Below are positions 9,001-16,727 of a DNA stretch of 64,000 bases, in pieces (position 1 is the first letter of the stretch; every line of letters starts with the position of its first letter). The DNA is taken from assembly GCF_965184065.1 (NCBI RefSeq), contig NZ_OZ239098.1, one strand, 5' to 3'. This DNA comes from Methylopumilus sp026399645. GTDB taxonomy: Bacteria; Pseudomonadota; Gammaproteobacteria; Burkholderiales; Methylophilaceae. The notes beneath the pieces are model-generated. The model was given only the letters and a program-made list of their open reading frames with translations, was not told the origin of the DNA and searched no databases. The position numbers and the translations under genes are program-made.

Positions 9001-9936
9001 CCGATCAAGTCTCAAATTATTCATTTCTTAAATCGACCAATGCCTAAAAATATGCCAACTAAGACCTCTAGAGCGCTTCTTGGCATCGAAGATGATAAAG
9101 TCATTCCAGTCATAAGAAATCTAGAAAAGATTAATGAAGATTCAGATGCAGTTTTTTATTTCCCTGGATGTGGTTCTGAAAGACTTTTCTCACAAGTAGG
9201 ATTAGCAACTCAAGCAATGTTATATGAGGTTGGTGCAATTACCGTTCTTCCTCCCGGTTACTTATGTTGTGGCTATCCTCAGACCTCAACTGGCAACCAT
9301 GATAAAGGTCAAAAAATAACTTCTGATAATCGTGTGCAGTTCCATAGAGTAGCGAATACACTAAATTATCTAGATATTAAAACTGTGATTGTTTCTTGTG
9401 GAACTTGTATGGATCAGTTACAAAAATATGAATTTGAAAAAATATTCCCTGGTTGCAGATTATTAGATATTCATGAATATCTCATGGAAAAAGGAGTAAA
9501 AATGGAAGGTGTTTCAGGCACCAGATATATGTACCATGATCCTTGCCATAGCCCAATGAAAACATATGCACCCTCTCAAGTTACGAACGCATTAATGAAT
9601 ACTAGTGTACCTTTGAACGATCGCTGTTGTGGAGAGTCAGGAACTTTTGCTATAGGTAGGCCGGACATTGCGACTCAGGTCAAAAAGAGAAAACAAGAAG
9701 AAATTGAAAAAGGGATTCAAAAAATAGGTATTGATCAACCAGATTCATTTGGCGAAGTCAAAATTCTTACTTCCTGCCCTTCTTGCTTACAGGGATTGGC
9801 ACGTTATGGAGAAGAAACAAATACAACAGCAGACTATATAGTGGTTGAATTAGCCAAGAATTTACTAGGTGCAAATTGGATGCAAAACTTTGTAGAGAGC
9901 TCGACTAAAGGCGGCATTGAGAAAATACTTTTGTAG
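6073..9936 (+). CDS. Giant FAD-linked oxidase / Fe-S / CCG-domain oxidoreductase with DUF3683
   Basis: This 1287-residue protein combines several domains in one chain. An N-terminal region (about 1-150) fits DUF3683. A PCMH-type FAD-binding domain follows, with PRGGGTGYTGGA near residue 206. The FAD-linked oxidase C-terminal domain has HMHAGDGNVH near 696 and SGEHGIG. Two 4Fe-4S cysteine clusters follow (CLRCGKCKPVC near 817 and CTVCHKCLNPCP near 879). The C-terminal part has two CCG repeats (PGCGSE near 1030, CCGYPQ, HDPCHS, CCGES, CPSC) like GlpC/LldE/HdrB. The pieces match D-2-hydroxyacid dehydrogenases (D-lactate, glycolate or 2-hydroxyglutarate) with their electron-transfer partner fused on. 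The substrate is unknown. No membrane helix is obvious, so it is probably cytoplasmic or peripheral. Confidence 0.85.
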   Translation: MNAPILKSIFKTQPFPINRLREIPYNYTSFSDREIVIRFLGENIWNILNELRDERKTGRSARMLFEVLGDLWVVNRNPYLQDDLLENPKRLKALVDAMYHRIHSIGERSSGNAKVMELSEAAYKAVKTFENDFKLVKKFRRKIFSKLKKITKKDNIQFDGLARVSHVTDATDWRVEYPFVVINPDREEEMAQIVKACIDLELTIIPRGGGTGYTGGAIPLTPFSAVINTEKLDDISNVEYQNLPGVSERVPVVRCGAGVVTRRAMEMATNSGLEFACDPTSADASCIGGNIAVNAGGKKAVLWGTALDNLASWKMVDPDGNWVEIERLDHNLGKIHYVDLVRFKISRYKPNGKELIAEPEVLEIPGSSFRKIGLGKDVTDKFLSGLPGVQKEGCDGLITSGTFILHKMPKYVRTVCLEFFGNVSHAVPAIVEIKDYLDQSDSTLLAGLEHMDERYIKAVGYSTKAARQERPRMVLIADIASDDEDAVGLSASQIVQIANSRNGEGFIAVSADARKRFWLDRARTAAIAKHTNAFKINEDVVIPLPKLGEYSDGIERINIELSIKNKLKLLDELETFIEHDKFIYEEEGLNSDPELTQVKQKMSIDLIHGLREKWGQMLDNLDSPPSTLLERNNDIEGKYESIFRALQSYELRISWKKELKDPLHEIFNGREFKSFLQKLDQIHKNTLKSRVFIALHMHAGDGNVHTNIPVNSDDYQMMQEARDAVVRVMSLAKSLNGVISGEHGIGITKMEFLDEGTIQAFEKYKNKVDPFGHFNKGKLLPGSGLENAYTPSFGLLEQESIIMEQSAIGEIADSISDCLRCGKCKPVCTTHVPRSNLLYSPRNKILATSLLIEAFLYEEQTRRGISIKHFDEFNDVADHCTVCHKCLNPCPVDIDFGEVSIAMRNFLREQGKRHFSPGTALAMSYLNMKDPVTIKIMRTLMVDVGYRVQQFGYHLLKKLGTINLFKNNPPSTIGKAPIKSQIIHFLNRPMPKNMPTKTSRALLGIEDDKVIPVIRNLEKINEDSDAVFYFPGCGSERLFSQVGLATQAMLYEVGAITVLPPGYLCCGYPQTSTGNHDKGQKITSDNRVQFHRVANTLNYLDIKTVIVSCGTCMDQLQKYEFEKIFPGCRLLDIHEYLMEKGVKMEGVSGTRYMYHDPCHSPMKTYAPSQVTNALMNTSVPLNDRCCGESGTFAIGRPDIATQVKKRKQEEIEKGIQKIGIDQPDSFGEVKILTSCPSCLQGLARYGEETNTTADYIVVELAKNLLGANWMQNFVESSTKGGIEKILL

Positions 9937-9937
9937 T

Positions 9938-10651
9938 TTAAATAGGTATGAATAAGCCAGTCGCAACATTTTGAATAATTCGCGTAATACTTCGCTCAGT
10001 TTTTTCAGATAATGTAAAAGCTAGAAAATCTGTTCTACCAATAATTTTTCCAAACTCTCTTTCAAAAGATAAATTACTTTCTTTTTCATTTATTTCATTC
10101 GCTAGCAAAAAAGATTTACCGGAACTGTCTTTGGCGTTAGAGAGTTTCCAAACAGCTGTTTCAATATTGCGAGAGGCATTATACAAAAGCTGAGGGTCAA
10201 CAGAGTCAAATAAATAAAATTCTTTTTTACCTCCATGAGCTTTGATAAGCATAGTGTAAATACCCACAATAAATGGGAGTACTTTGTCGCCTTTATAGTC
10301 TTCGCTAAACGTTAAGTACATAGCATCAGTGCCTTGAGCATTATTAATAGCTTCAAAATTCCAATTATGATTCCCATTAAATACCCAATTCACCATTTTT
10401 TCAGGATCCTCAGACGTACTTTTTTTTAATTCAGAAGGATTCCTTTTGTAAAGCTTAACCATGATAGTTTTTAAACTTTGGATATTTTCTCTGATCTCAA
10501 GGTCAGCCATACGGTCAAAATCGGTTTTCCCAAGCTGCCTTAAAGACTGCCTATCTGGTTCAACAATTTCTTTTGCCTGTGAAATGGGAAGGGATGTTAA
10601 AAATATCAAACAAAAAAAGAAATAATATAATTTATTCATTTTCTTCTTCAT
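9938..10651 (-). CDS. Secreted protein of unknown function, linked to phoR
   Basis: This 237-residue protein has a signal peptide (basic start, hydrophobic core, cleavage probably after SQA near residue 26) and is probably periplasmic. I do not recognise the family. The mature part has no cysteines or known catalytic motif that I can see and looks like a mixed helix/strand globular domain. The start ATG overlaps the phoR stop (ATGA at 10648-10651). An in-frame ATG at 10639 would still leave a signal peptide. Its end is 1 bp from the convergent oxidoreductase stop. Position third in a phoB-phoR operon suggests a role in phosphate sensing or a phosphate response, but that is inference from context only. 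Confidence 0.7.
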   Translation of the reverse strand: MKKKMNKLYYFFFCLIFLTSLPISQAKEIVEPDRQSLRQLGKTDFDRMADLEIRENIQSLKTIMVKLYKRNPSELKKSTSEDPEKMVNWVFNGNHNWNFEAINNAQGTDAMYLTFSEDYKGDKVLPFIVGIYTMLIKAHGGKKEFYLFDSVDPQLLYNASRNIETAVWKLSNAKDSSGKSFLLANEINEKESNLSFEREFGKIIGRTDFLAFTLSEKTERSITRIIQNVATGLFIPI

Positions 10652-11949
10652 TTCTTAAGAGACAGTCTTTCCTGTGGGAAAATAATTTTAAATTGACTCC
10701 CTTTACCTACTTGACTTGTAATTTCTATTTCTGCCTGATGTCGAATACAAATATGTTTTACGATAGATAGCCCTAATCCAGTGCCCCCAGTATTCCTACT
10801 TCGATCAGCATTAATTCTATAAAAGCGCTCTGTAAGTCTTGGAATTAGCCTTTCATCAATACCTATACCAGAATCTTGTACTTCAAAATAAGGCTTTTGA
10901 TTCTTCACATCCCATATAATATTAATCAGCCCACCTTTTTTTGTGTAGCGTATAGCATTACTTACCAGATTCAGAAATGCACTATATATTTCTTTTTCAT
11001 ACCCTAATAAAGTAATATTTTTTTTAATAGACATATCAATTGTGTGTAATTTGCCAGATATCAAATCTGAATCCTTCTTCAGGTTCCTGAAAAGATGGTG
11101 CATGTCTATTTCTTTTTTTTCGGCAGGTGCTGCGTTCGATTCTATCGATGAAAGCTGAAGTAAGTCCTCAACTAGCTTCTTCATTCGATCTGATTGTTCA
11201 AGCATCATTTGAAGATAAGAGTAAGTTTTTTCATTGAATTCATTTTTCATATCTGAAAGTGTTTCTAAAAATCCAACGATGACCGTTAGTGGCGTTTTTA
11301 ACTCATGTGAAACGTTCGCAATAAAATCACGCTTAATAGAATCATTTTTTTCAATTTGTGTAATATCCCTACAAATAAGAAGTTTTTGACTCGCACCAAA
11401 AGGCACCAGAAGTATTTCGAATGATCTACTTGTATTGCGCCAAGAAATTAATTTAAGCGAGTCATTGAATTTATTGGAATTGAGATATTCAGTAAAACTA
11501 GTTTCGCGCAATAAGTAGTTAATAGGCTGATTAATATCTTTCGATAAATTAATACCGAGCATTTTTTCTGAAGGTTTGTTACACCATTCAATTTCATTAT
11601 TTTGATTTAGAGCTACAATGCCGTCAGGAATAGCTTCTGCTGCCGTCATAAATCTGCCAAGTGTTGTGGTTAGTTCAGATTTGCTTCTCTTTTGTTTTCT
11701 GTATTCTCGATAGAGTATGGCAAATATTTCTTCCCAGATACCCGATCCATTAGGGATGGTTGATAGATTTGGATTTTTAAGCCATTTGTTTAGACGGTAA
11801 ATCCAATAAACATGAGAAAGTAAATAGATAGAGAGGCATAAGATAAAAAACAATGAAGCAACTTCTAAGCTTTTAAATCCCCACACAATAAGAGATAAAA
11901 AGGATACAAATAATAAAACCCAAAAAGTATTCCAACGGATATCTTGCAA
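10648..11949 (-). CDS. phoR: Phosphate regulon sensor histidine kinase PhoR
   Basis: This 433-residue sensor kinase has two short hydrophobic N-terminal segments (about 7-45) with no real periplasmic loop, as is usual for PhoR. A linker and PAS domain follow (about 95-200), then the phosphoacceptor helix with NVSHELKTPLTVIVGFLE (His near 215) and the ATP-binding domain (NLVSNAIRY, DSGIGI, GGTGLGLSIV). It phosphorylates PhoB when phosphate is scarce, acting through the Pst transporter and PhoU. It lies 66 bp downstream of phoB, so both genes probably share the Pho-box promoter. No pst or phoU genes are in the window. Confidence 0.92.
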   Translation of the reverse strand: MQDIRWNTFWVLLFVSFLSLIVWGFKSLEVASLFFILCLSIYLLSHVYWIYRLNKWLKNPNLSTIPNGSGIWEEIFAILYREYRKQKRSKSELTTTLGRFMTAAEAIPDGIVALNQNNEIEWCNKPSEKMLGINLSKDINQPINYLLRETSFTEYLNSNKFNDSLKLISWRNTSRSFEILLVPFGASQKLLICRDITQIEKNDSIKRDFIANVSHELKTPLTVIVGFLETLSDMKNEFNEKTYSYLQMMLEQSDRMKKLVEDLLQLSSIESNAAPAEKKEIDMHHLFRNLKKDSDLISGKLHTIDMSIKKNITLLGYEKEIYSAFLNLVSNAIRYTKKGGLINIIWDVKNQKPYFEVQDSGIGIDERLIPRLTERFYRINADRSRNTGGTGLGLSIVKHICIRHQAEIEITSQVGKGSQFKIIFPQERLSLKK

Positions 11950-12015
11950 TGTTTTTTCTCGCTAAAAACGTACAAGTATTATAGCGAGTAATGCTTAAAG
12001 TGATCTAGGTAAATT

Positions 12016-12702
12016 CTATTTTGTAGAGAGTCTGTAGCCTGAGCCTCGAACAGTTTGGATTAAATTTTCATGCTGAGATTGAGTAAGAATATTTCTCAAT
12101 CTTCGAATATGAACATCTACCGTTCTATCCTCAATAAAAATTTGACTCCCCCAAACTTTATCCAATAATTGACTCCTTGAATAAACTCTTTCGGGGTTGC
12201 TCATAAAAAAATGAAGTAATCTAAATTCTGTTGGACCCATTTCCAGTGGTTTATTGTTTCCGGTAACGCGATGTGATACAGGGTTTAATTCTAGGCCATT
12301 AATTTTTAAGATATCTTCAGTAAGTTCGGGTGCTTTTCTTCTGAGCACAGCTTTGATTCGAGCATTAAGTTCTCTAGGGCTAAAAGGCTTTGTAATATAG
12401 TCATCAGCACCAACTTCTAAACCTTTAACTTTATCTAATTCATCACTTCGTGCTGTTAACATAATAATAGGGATTGTTTTAGTTAAAGCATTGCTACGTA
12501 ATTTTTTTGCAAAATCGATACCTGACATACCGGGCAACATCCAGTCGAGCAAGATAATATCGGGAAGTGCTTCGTTAATCAGTTTTTCTGCATGTTCAGC
12601 ACTTATAGCTCTTAGAGGGTTATAGCCAGCCTGAGAGATATTAAGTGCCAAAAGCTCAAGAATTGGGCTTTCATCTTCAACGATCAGTATATTGGCTTTC
12701 AT
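12016..12702 (-). CDS. phoB: Phosphate regulon response regulator PhoB
   Basis: This 228-residue OmpR-family regulator has an N-terminal receiver domain with an acidic pocket (VEDE), the phospho-acceptor Asp in LLDWMLPGMSG (about residue 53), the conserved Thr (MLTARSD) and Lys (KPFSP). A C-terminal winged-helix DNA-binding domain ends in DRTVDVHIRRLR and the VRGSGYRL hairpin. The length is typical for PhoB. A three-repeat Pho box lies 34-61 bp upstream of the start, indicating autoregulation. phoR follows as the cognate kinase gene. Confidence 0.95.
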   Translation of the reverse strand: MKANILIVEDESPILELLALNISQAGYNPLRAISAEHAEKLINEALPDIILLDWMLPGMSGIDFAKKLRSNALTKTIPIIMLTARSDELDKVKGLEVGADDYITKPFSPRELNARIKAVLRRKAPELTEDILKINGLELNPVSHRVTGNNKPLEMGPTEFRLLHFFMSNPERVYSRSQLLDKVWGSQIFIEDRTVDVHIRRLRNILTQSQHENLIQTVRGSGYRLSTK

Positions 12703-12735
12703 AGTTGCTTATATTAATGGATTGGTTATGATCGT

Positions 12736-12763
12736 ATGACATTTGTATGACATTTTAATGACA
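12736..12763 (-). promoter_or_regulatory. Pho box (PhoB-binding direct repeats) upstream of phoB
   Basis: On the minus strand TGTCAT occurs three times, at exact 11-bp intervals. The plus-strand complements ATGACA begin at 12736, 12747 and 12758. The PhoB site is built from 7-bp TGTCA-type repeats every 11 bp, separated by AT-rich 4-bp linkers, and this matches that architecture. It lies 34 bp before phoB and 78 bp before the divergent transporter start at 12841, so it could serve both genes. Orientation and distance favour phoB autoregulation. Confidence 0.85.
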
Positions 12764-12829
12764 ATATATAGTTTACAAAGAATAAGATGTTTTTTTAAAA
12801 AATAATTTAATATTGAAATGTTGATTTTC

Positions 12830-12833
12830 GGAG
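12830..12833 (+). promoter_or_regulatory. Ribosome binding site fixing the transporter start
   Basis: GGAG at 12830-12833 is 7 bp from the ATG at 12841 but only 1 bp from the in-frame ATG at 12835. Normal spacing therefore selects 12841 as the start. Confidence 0.7.
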
Positions 12834-12840
12834 AATGTGT

Positions 12841-14511
12841 ATGCCAAGTTTTTTTTCAAAAGAATATATCACTGCTAAGGCTTCTTATAATCGTTGGCTG
12901 GTTCCGCCCGCAGCATTAGCTATTCATCTTTCAATTGGTATGGCCTATGGATTCAGTGTTTTTTGGAAGCCTTTAGGGAATGCCTTAATAGGTCAGGATG
13001 GCAAGGCTTTAGCTGCATGCTCTGCTGGGGCAGCAACCTTTGCAGATAAACTTCATGGAACACTTCGAGCTTTAACTGCGACAGACTGTAACTGGACTCA
13101 ATTTGATTTAGGGTGGATGTACACCTTGTTCTTTGTTCTTTTAGGCTGCTCAGCAGCTTTTTGGGGAAGTTGGTTAGAGCGAGCGGGCCCCAGAAAAGCC
13201 GGGCTTGTGTCTACATTATGCTGGTGTGGTGGATTGTTGCTTTCCGCATTTGGTATATATACGCATCAGCTTTGGATGATGTGGCTAGGGAGTGGGGTCA
13301 TTGGTGGGATAGGTTTAGGCTTAGGATACATTTCCCCCGTCTCTACTCTAATTAAATGGTTTCCGGATAAAAGAGGTATGGCCACTGGCATGGCGATTAT
13401 GGGTTTTGGAGGAGGCGCCATGATTGGCTCCCCGCTAGCCACAATGCTAATGACAAAATTTTCTACAAACACTAACGGGATGACTCAGCCTGGAATTTGG
13501 CAAACATTCGTAGTTTTGGCCATTATTTATACTATTTTTATGATTTCAGGCTCTCTAGGCTATAGAGTGCCACCATCAGGATGGAAGCCGGCAGGATGGA
13601 ATCCACCTAAGAATAAAAATAATAATATGATTTCGGTTAATCATGTGCATTTAAACAAGGCGCATAAAACGCCACAATTTTGGTTTTTGTGGATAGTTCT
13701 TTGTATGAATGTGTCAGCAGGTATAGGTATTATTGGAGCCGCAGCGCCAATGCTTCAAGAAACTTTTGGCGGTGCCTTAATTGGCCACTCAGATCTCGGT
13801 TTTGCAGATCTTAAAAAAGATGAGTCTTTATTGGCACTTGCAGCAGCTGTGGGCGCAGGATTTGTAGGTTTAATTTCTTTATTTAATATTTTTGGCCGGT
13901 TTTTCTGGGCTAGCATTTCAGATAAATTAGGAAGAAAACTGACTTATATTGTGTTTTTTACACTTGGTATCTTGATGTACGTCACCGCATCCTATATGAC
14001 TGGATCAAAATCATTAGCGCTCTTTGCAGCATGTTTTTGTATTATTGCCTCTATGTACGGTGGGGGCTTTGCAACGATACCAGCTTACTTAGCAGACATG
14101 TTTGGAACTCAATTTGTGGGGGCAATTCATGGAAGAATCCTAACGGCTTGGTCAACTGCTGGTATATTAGGCCCTGTGATTGTAAATTATATGCACGATA
14201 TGAGGGTTGAAGCACAGGTTCCTTTTTCAGAGATTTATTCGCCTATTTTTTATATATTAGCGAGCATGCTTGCCATCGGATTTATTGCAAATCTTATGGT
14301 AAGACCTGTGGACAATAAATTCTTTATGACTGATAAAGAGTTATTGGCTGAAAAAAAATTAGCACATGAAAAATTTATTTCAACAAAAGAAACTATTGGG
14401 AAAGCTGAAAAAACTCCATTAATAACTTTTCTTGCTTGGTCAGCTGTTGGTATGCCTATATCTTATGGGATATGGAGCACTATACAAAAGGCTTGGATAT
14501 TGTTTCATTAA
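12841..14511 (+). CDS. OFA-family MFS transporter (oxalate/formate antiporter-like)
   Basis: This 556-residue multi-pass membrane protein of the major facilitator superfamily opens with the OFA-type first helix (IGMAYGFSVFWKPLG). The MFS motif between helices is seen as GRFFWASISDKLGRK, and glycine-rich helices such as GGIGLGLGYISPVSTLIKWF are typical of the family. The loop after helix 1 is long (about 55 residues) and contains two Cys, so it could form an external mini-domain. OFA carriers exchange small carboxylates such as oxalate, formate or pyruvate, and the actual substrate cannot be read here. It is divergent from phoB and separated from ribH by a long inverted repeat. The start follows the GGAG at 12830. 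Confidence 0.85.
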   Translation: MPSFFSKEYITAKASYNRWLVPPAALAIHLSIGMAYGFSVFWKPLGNALIGQDGKALAACSAGAATFADKLHGTLRALTATDCNWTQFDLGWMYTLFFVLLGCSAAFWGSWLERAGPRKAGLVSTLCWCGGLLLSAFGIYTHQLWMMWLGSGVIGGIGLGLGYISPVSTLIKWFPDKRGMATGMAIMGFGGGAMIGSPLATMLMTKFSTNTNGMTQPGIWQTFVVLAIIYTIFMISGSLGYRVPPSGWKPAGWNPPKNKNNNMISVNHVHLNKAHKTPQFWFLWIVLCMNVSAGIGIIGAAAPMLQETFGGALIGHSDLGFADLKKDESLLALAAAVGAGFVGLISLFNIFGRFFWASISDKLGRKLTYIVFFTLGILMYVTASYMTGSKSLALFAACFCIIASMYGGGFATIPAYLADMFGTQFVGAIHGRILTAWSTAGILGPVIVNYMHDMRVEAQVPFSEIYSPIFYILASMLAIGFIANLMVRPVDNKFFMTDKELLAEKKLAHEKFISTKETIGKAEKTPLITFLAWSAVGMPISYGIWSTIQKAWILFH

Positions 14512-14549
14512 CTTATATAAAAGGTAAAGATAGCTCTCATATAAGTTAA
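14508..14549 (+). terminator. 11-bp inverted repeat after the MFS gene, possible terminator
   Basis: TTAACTTATAT (14508-14518, spanning the TAA stop) and its perfect complement ATATAAGTTAA (14539-14549) flank a 20-bp loop. A TTTTTT run begins a few bases later (about 14556). The stem is almost pure A/T, so intrinsic termination would be weak. It may act in both directions or protect the mRNA end. Confidence 0.4.
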
Positions 14550-14592
14550 AATTACTTTTTTATTTAAAAGCAATACTAAAGGACTTAGCAAA

Positions 14593-15042
14593 TTGAGAGA
14601 GATTTTGAAAAATTCAAATGGAGAATTATTCTCTATTGGTATTGTGATGTCAGAATTTAACCCGCATGTTGGCGAAGCGCTAGTTAAGGCATGTCATCAA
14701 GAGCTTCTTAACCTGGGTGTCAAAGATGACCGTATTGTATTAGCAAAAGTTCCTGGCGCCCTAGAAAGTCCTTTAGCTCTTAAAAAGATGGCGCAAACAA
14801 AAAAGTTTGATGCACTTATTGCAATGGGCGCTGTAATAAGAGGAGAGACTTTTCATTTTGAAGTTGTAGCAAACCACTCAGCAAAATCAATTATGGATGT
14901 TCAATTAGAATTTAGCATTCCAATTGTTAATGCAATATTAACCACTGAAAATGATGAGCAGGCTATGGAGAGAGCATCAGTTAAAGGTAAAGAAGCTGCT
15001 CAAGTTGCCATACAAATGATTCATTTATTAAAGTCAGTCTAA
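14593..15042 (+). CDS. ribH: 6,7-dimethyl-8-ribityllumazine synthase
   Basis: RibH condenses 3,4-dihydroxybutanone phosphate with the ribityl-amino-uracil to form lumazine, the step before riboflavin synthase. The 149-residue length and motifs fit: IGIVMSEFNPHVGEAL, the VPGALESPLALKKM loop, AMGAVIRGETFHFEVVAN with its catalytic His, and PIVNAILTTEN. The start is TTG at 14593, preceded by AAGGAC at good distance. nusB follows with TAATG overlap, the widespread ribH-nusB pair. I saw no FMN riboswitch in the 81-bp spacer upstream. Confidence 0.95.
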   Translation: MREILKNSNGELFSIGIVMSEFNPHVGEALVKACHQELLNLGVKDDRIVLAKVPGALESPLALKKMAQTKKFDALIAMGAVIRGETFHFEVVANHSAKSIMDVQLEFSIPIVNAILTTENDEQAMERASVKGKEAAQVAIQMIHLLKSV

Positions 15043-15503
15043 TGCTAGAAGTGCAGCCTCTTAAAAAGAAAAAGAAGCTTGTCAATAATAGACGTAAGTC
15101 TAGAGAGCTTGTGATGAAAAGTATTTATCGCGGCATCATAAATCAGTTTGATATTAATCAAATTAAAAAAGACATTAAAGATGACCCTGATTACCTAAAG
15201 GCGGATGAAGTTTTTTATCACCATCTTTTTGATGGCATCATGAATAATATGGATCAATTAAATACTGAAATTTCAAGTTTTATTGATCGACCTATTGAAA
15301 AGCTAAGTCCTATTGAGCATTCAATTCTATGTATTTCAGTTTATGAGCTTACGTATGACCCACCAACTCCATATAAAGTGATCATTAATGAAGGTGTTGA
15401 GTTAGCTAAGACCTTTGGTGGAATTGACGGGTATAAATATATCAATGGTGTGTTAGATAAAGTAGCTGAAAAAAGAAGACCATTAGAGTTTCTAAAACAT
15501 TAA
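15042..15503 (+). CDS. nusB: Transcription antitermination factor NusB
   Basis: NusB binds boxA RNA with NusE (S10) and promotes rRNA antitermination. This 153-residue all-helical protein has the family signatures RRKSRELVMKSIYRG near the start and IDRPIEKLSPIEHSIL, then INEGVELAKTFGG and YKYINGVLDKVA. A lysine-rich N-terminus (KKKKK) precedes the domain. Its ATG overlaps the ribH stop by one base, and its end overlaps the convergent lpxH stop by 4 bp. Confidence 0.95.
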   Translation: MLEVQPLKKKKKLVNNRRKSRELVMKSIYRGIINQFDINQIKKDIKDDPDYLKADEVFYHHLFDGIMNNMDQLNTEISSFIDRPIEKLSPIEHSILCISVYELTYDPPTPYKVIINEGVELAKTFGGIDGYKYINGVLDKVAEKRRPLEFLKH

Positions 15504-16219
15504 AGCTTATACGTTTTGATACCATGCAAATCCATAGTTAAATAACTTCCCTGTTCATACCAGTCACCTAAAACAAGGCGTTGCATTTCATGGCCATCAA
15601 GATTAATTGAGTGATAGTTTGGTCTATGTGTATGGCCATGAATAAAAAAATCTGGGTAATTAAATTGAGTTAGGACTCGATTTACTTCGTCAGGATTTGC
15701 ATCCATGATTTCTTCAGATTTATTTTTTTTATTTAATTCACTTTGCTTTCTAAATTCATTTGCAATGAGGATTCGCTCATGAAGAGGCTTTTTTAGAAAT
15801 TCATTTTTCCATGATTCATCTCTAACTTTGTTTTTAAAAGATTGATATTCGGTGTCATCAGTACAAAGTGAATCTCCATGACATAGAAGTATTTTTTTGC
15901 CATAAATCTTAATAAGTGTTGGATCCTCTAATAAAACAGCACCCGTCTTTTTTTCAAAGACAGGCCCAAGAAGAAAGTCTCTATTGCCGTGCATTAAAAA
16001 AACCTTAATATGACGATCTGTTAATGCTTTGATGGCGCTGATTACATTTTCATGCTGCTTTGAATCATCACCTATCCAATATTCAAAAAGATCACCAAGT
16101 ATGTATAGCGCATCGACTTGATTGGTTATTTTATTTATAAAATTTACGAAAGCATCAGTAATGCTTGGGCGACTTTCGCACAAGTGTATGTCTGATACAA
16201 AGATAGTTTGGTTAGGCAA
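15500..16219 (-). CDS. lpxH: UDP-2,3-diacylglucosamine diphosphatase LpxH
   Basis: This peripheral membrane phosphoesterase of 239 residues hydrolyses UDP-2,3-diacylglucosamine to lipid X in lipid A synthesis. The calcineurin-like metal motifs are in order: SDIHLCE, GDLFEYWIGDD, GNRDFLLG, CHGDSLCTDD and HGHTHRPNYH. The gene starts 2 bp from the stop of the upstream cyclophilin gene in a minus-strand run. The neighbouring cyclophilin ppiB-lpxH order is common in proteobacteria. Confidence 0.95.
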   Translation of the reverse strand: MPNQTIFVSDIHLCESRPSITDAFVNFINKITNQVDALYILGDLFEYWIGDDSKQHENVISAIKALTDRHIKVFLMHGNRDFLLGPVFEKKTGAVLLEDPTLIKIYGKKILLCHGDSLCTDDTEYQSFKNKVRDESWKNEFLKKPLHERILIANEFRKQSELNKKNKSEEIMDANPDEVNRVLTQFNYPDFFIHGHTHRPNYHSINLDGHEMQRLVLGDWYEQGSYLTMDLHGIKTYKL

Positions 16220-16221
16220 TA

Positions 16222-16707
16222 TTAATCAATAGTGACATTGAGAATTATTACTGCCTCAATAGGAACATCTTGATGGCCACCCGAATTACCTGTTGCAACT
16301 TTTTGAATTTTATCCACAATGTCAGTACCTTCAGTGACTTTTCCAAAAACACAATAACCCCAGCCATCTTGACCCGGGTGATTTAAAAAATCATTATTAT
16401 TTACATTAATAAAGAATTGGCTTGTGGCTGAATCTGGTATTGAAGTTCTAGCCATGGCAACGGTGTATTTATTATTTTTAAGGCCATTATTAGCCTCATT
16501 TTTAATAGGTTTTTCAGTGGCTTTCTGTTTCATCGAGTCATCAAATCCGCCGCCTTGAATCATAAAGCCATCAATAACTCTATGGAAAATAGTGCCATTA
16601 TAGTAACCATCCTTAGCGTAACTTAAAAAGTTTGCCACAGTGATGGGCGCCTTGTCAGCATCAAGTTCTAAAATGATATTGCCAAAATTGGTTGAGAGTG
16701 TAATCAC
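16222..16707 (-). CDS. ppiB: Cytoplasmic cyclophilin-type peptidyl-prolyl isomerase
   Basis: This 161-residue cyclophilin lacks a signal peptide and so acts in the cytoplasm, isomerising X-Pro bonds. The family core is present: FHRVIDGFMIQGGGF with the catalytic Arg, MARTSIPDSATSQFFIN, and WGYCVFGKVTEG. It lies 20 bp after a secreted paralog of similar sequence, so the pair looks like a tandem duplication divided between two compartments. Confidence 0.93.
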   Translation of the reverse strand: MITLSTNFGNIILELDADKAPITVANFLSYAKDGYYNGTIFHRVIDGFMIQGGGFDDSMKQKATEKPIKNEANNGLKNNKYTVAMARTSIPDSATSQFFINVNNNDFLNHPGQDGWGYCVFGKVTEGTDIVDKIQKVATGNSGGHQDVPIEAVIILNVTID

Positions 16708-16727
16708 TTAAATTCCTTTATAAAATA

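Noticed and set aside
14512..14592. FMN riboswitch before ribH
   Set aside because: The spacer is only 81 bp and is dominated by an A/T inverted repeat; the conserved RFN blocks are absent.
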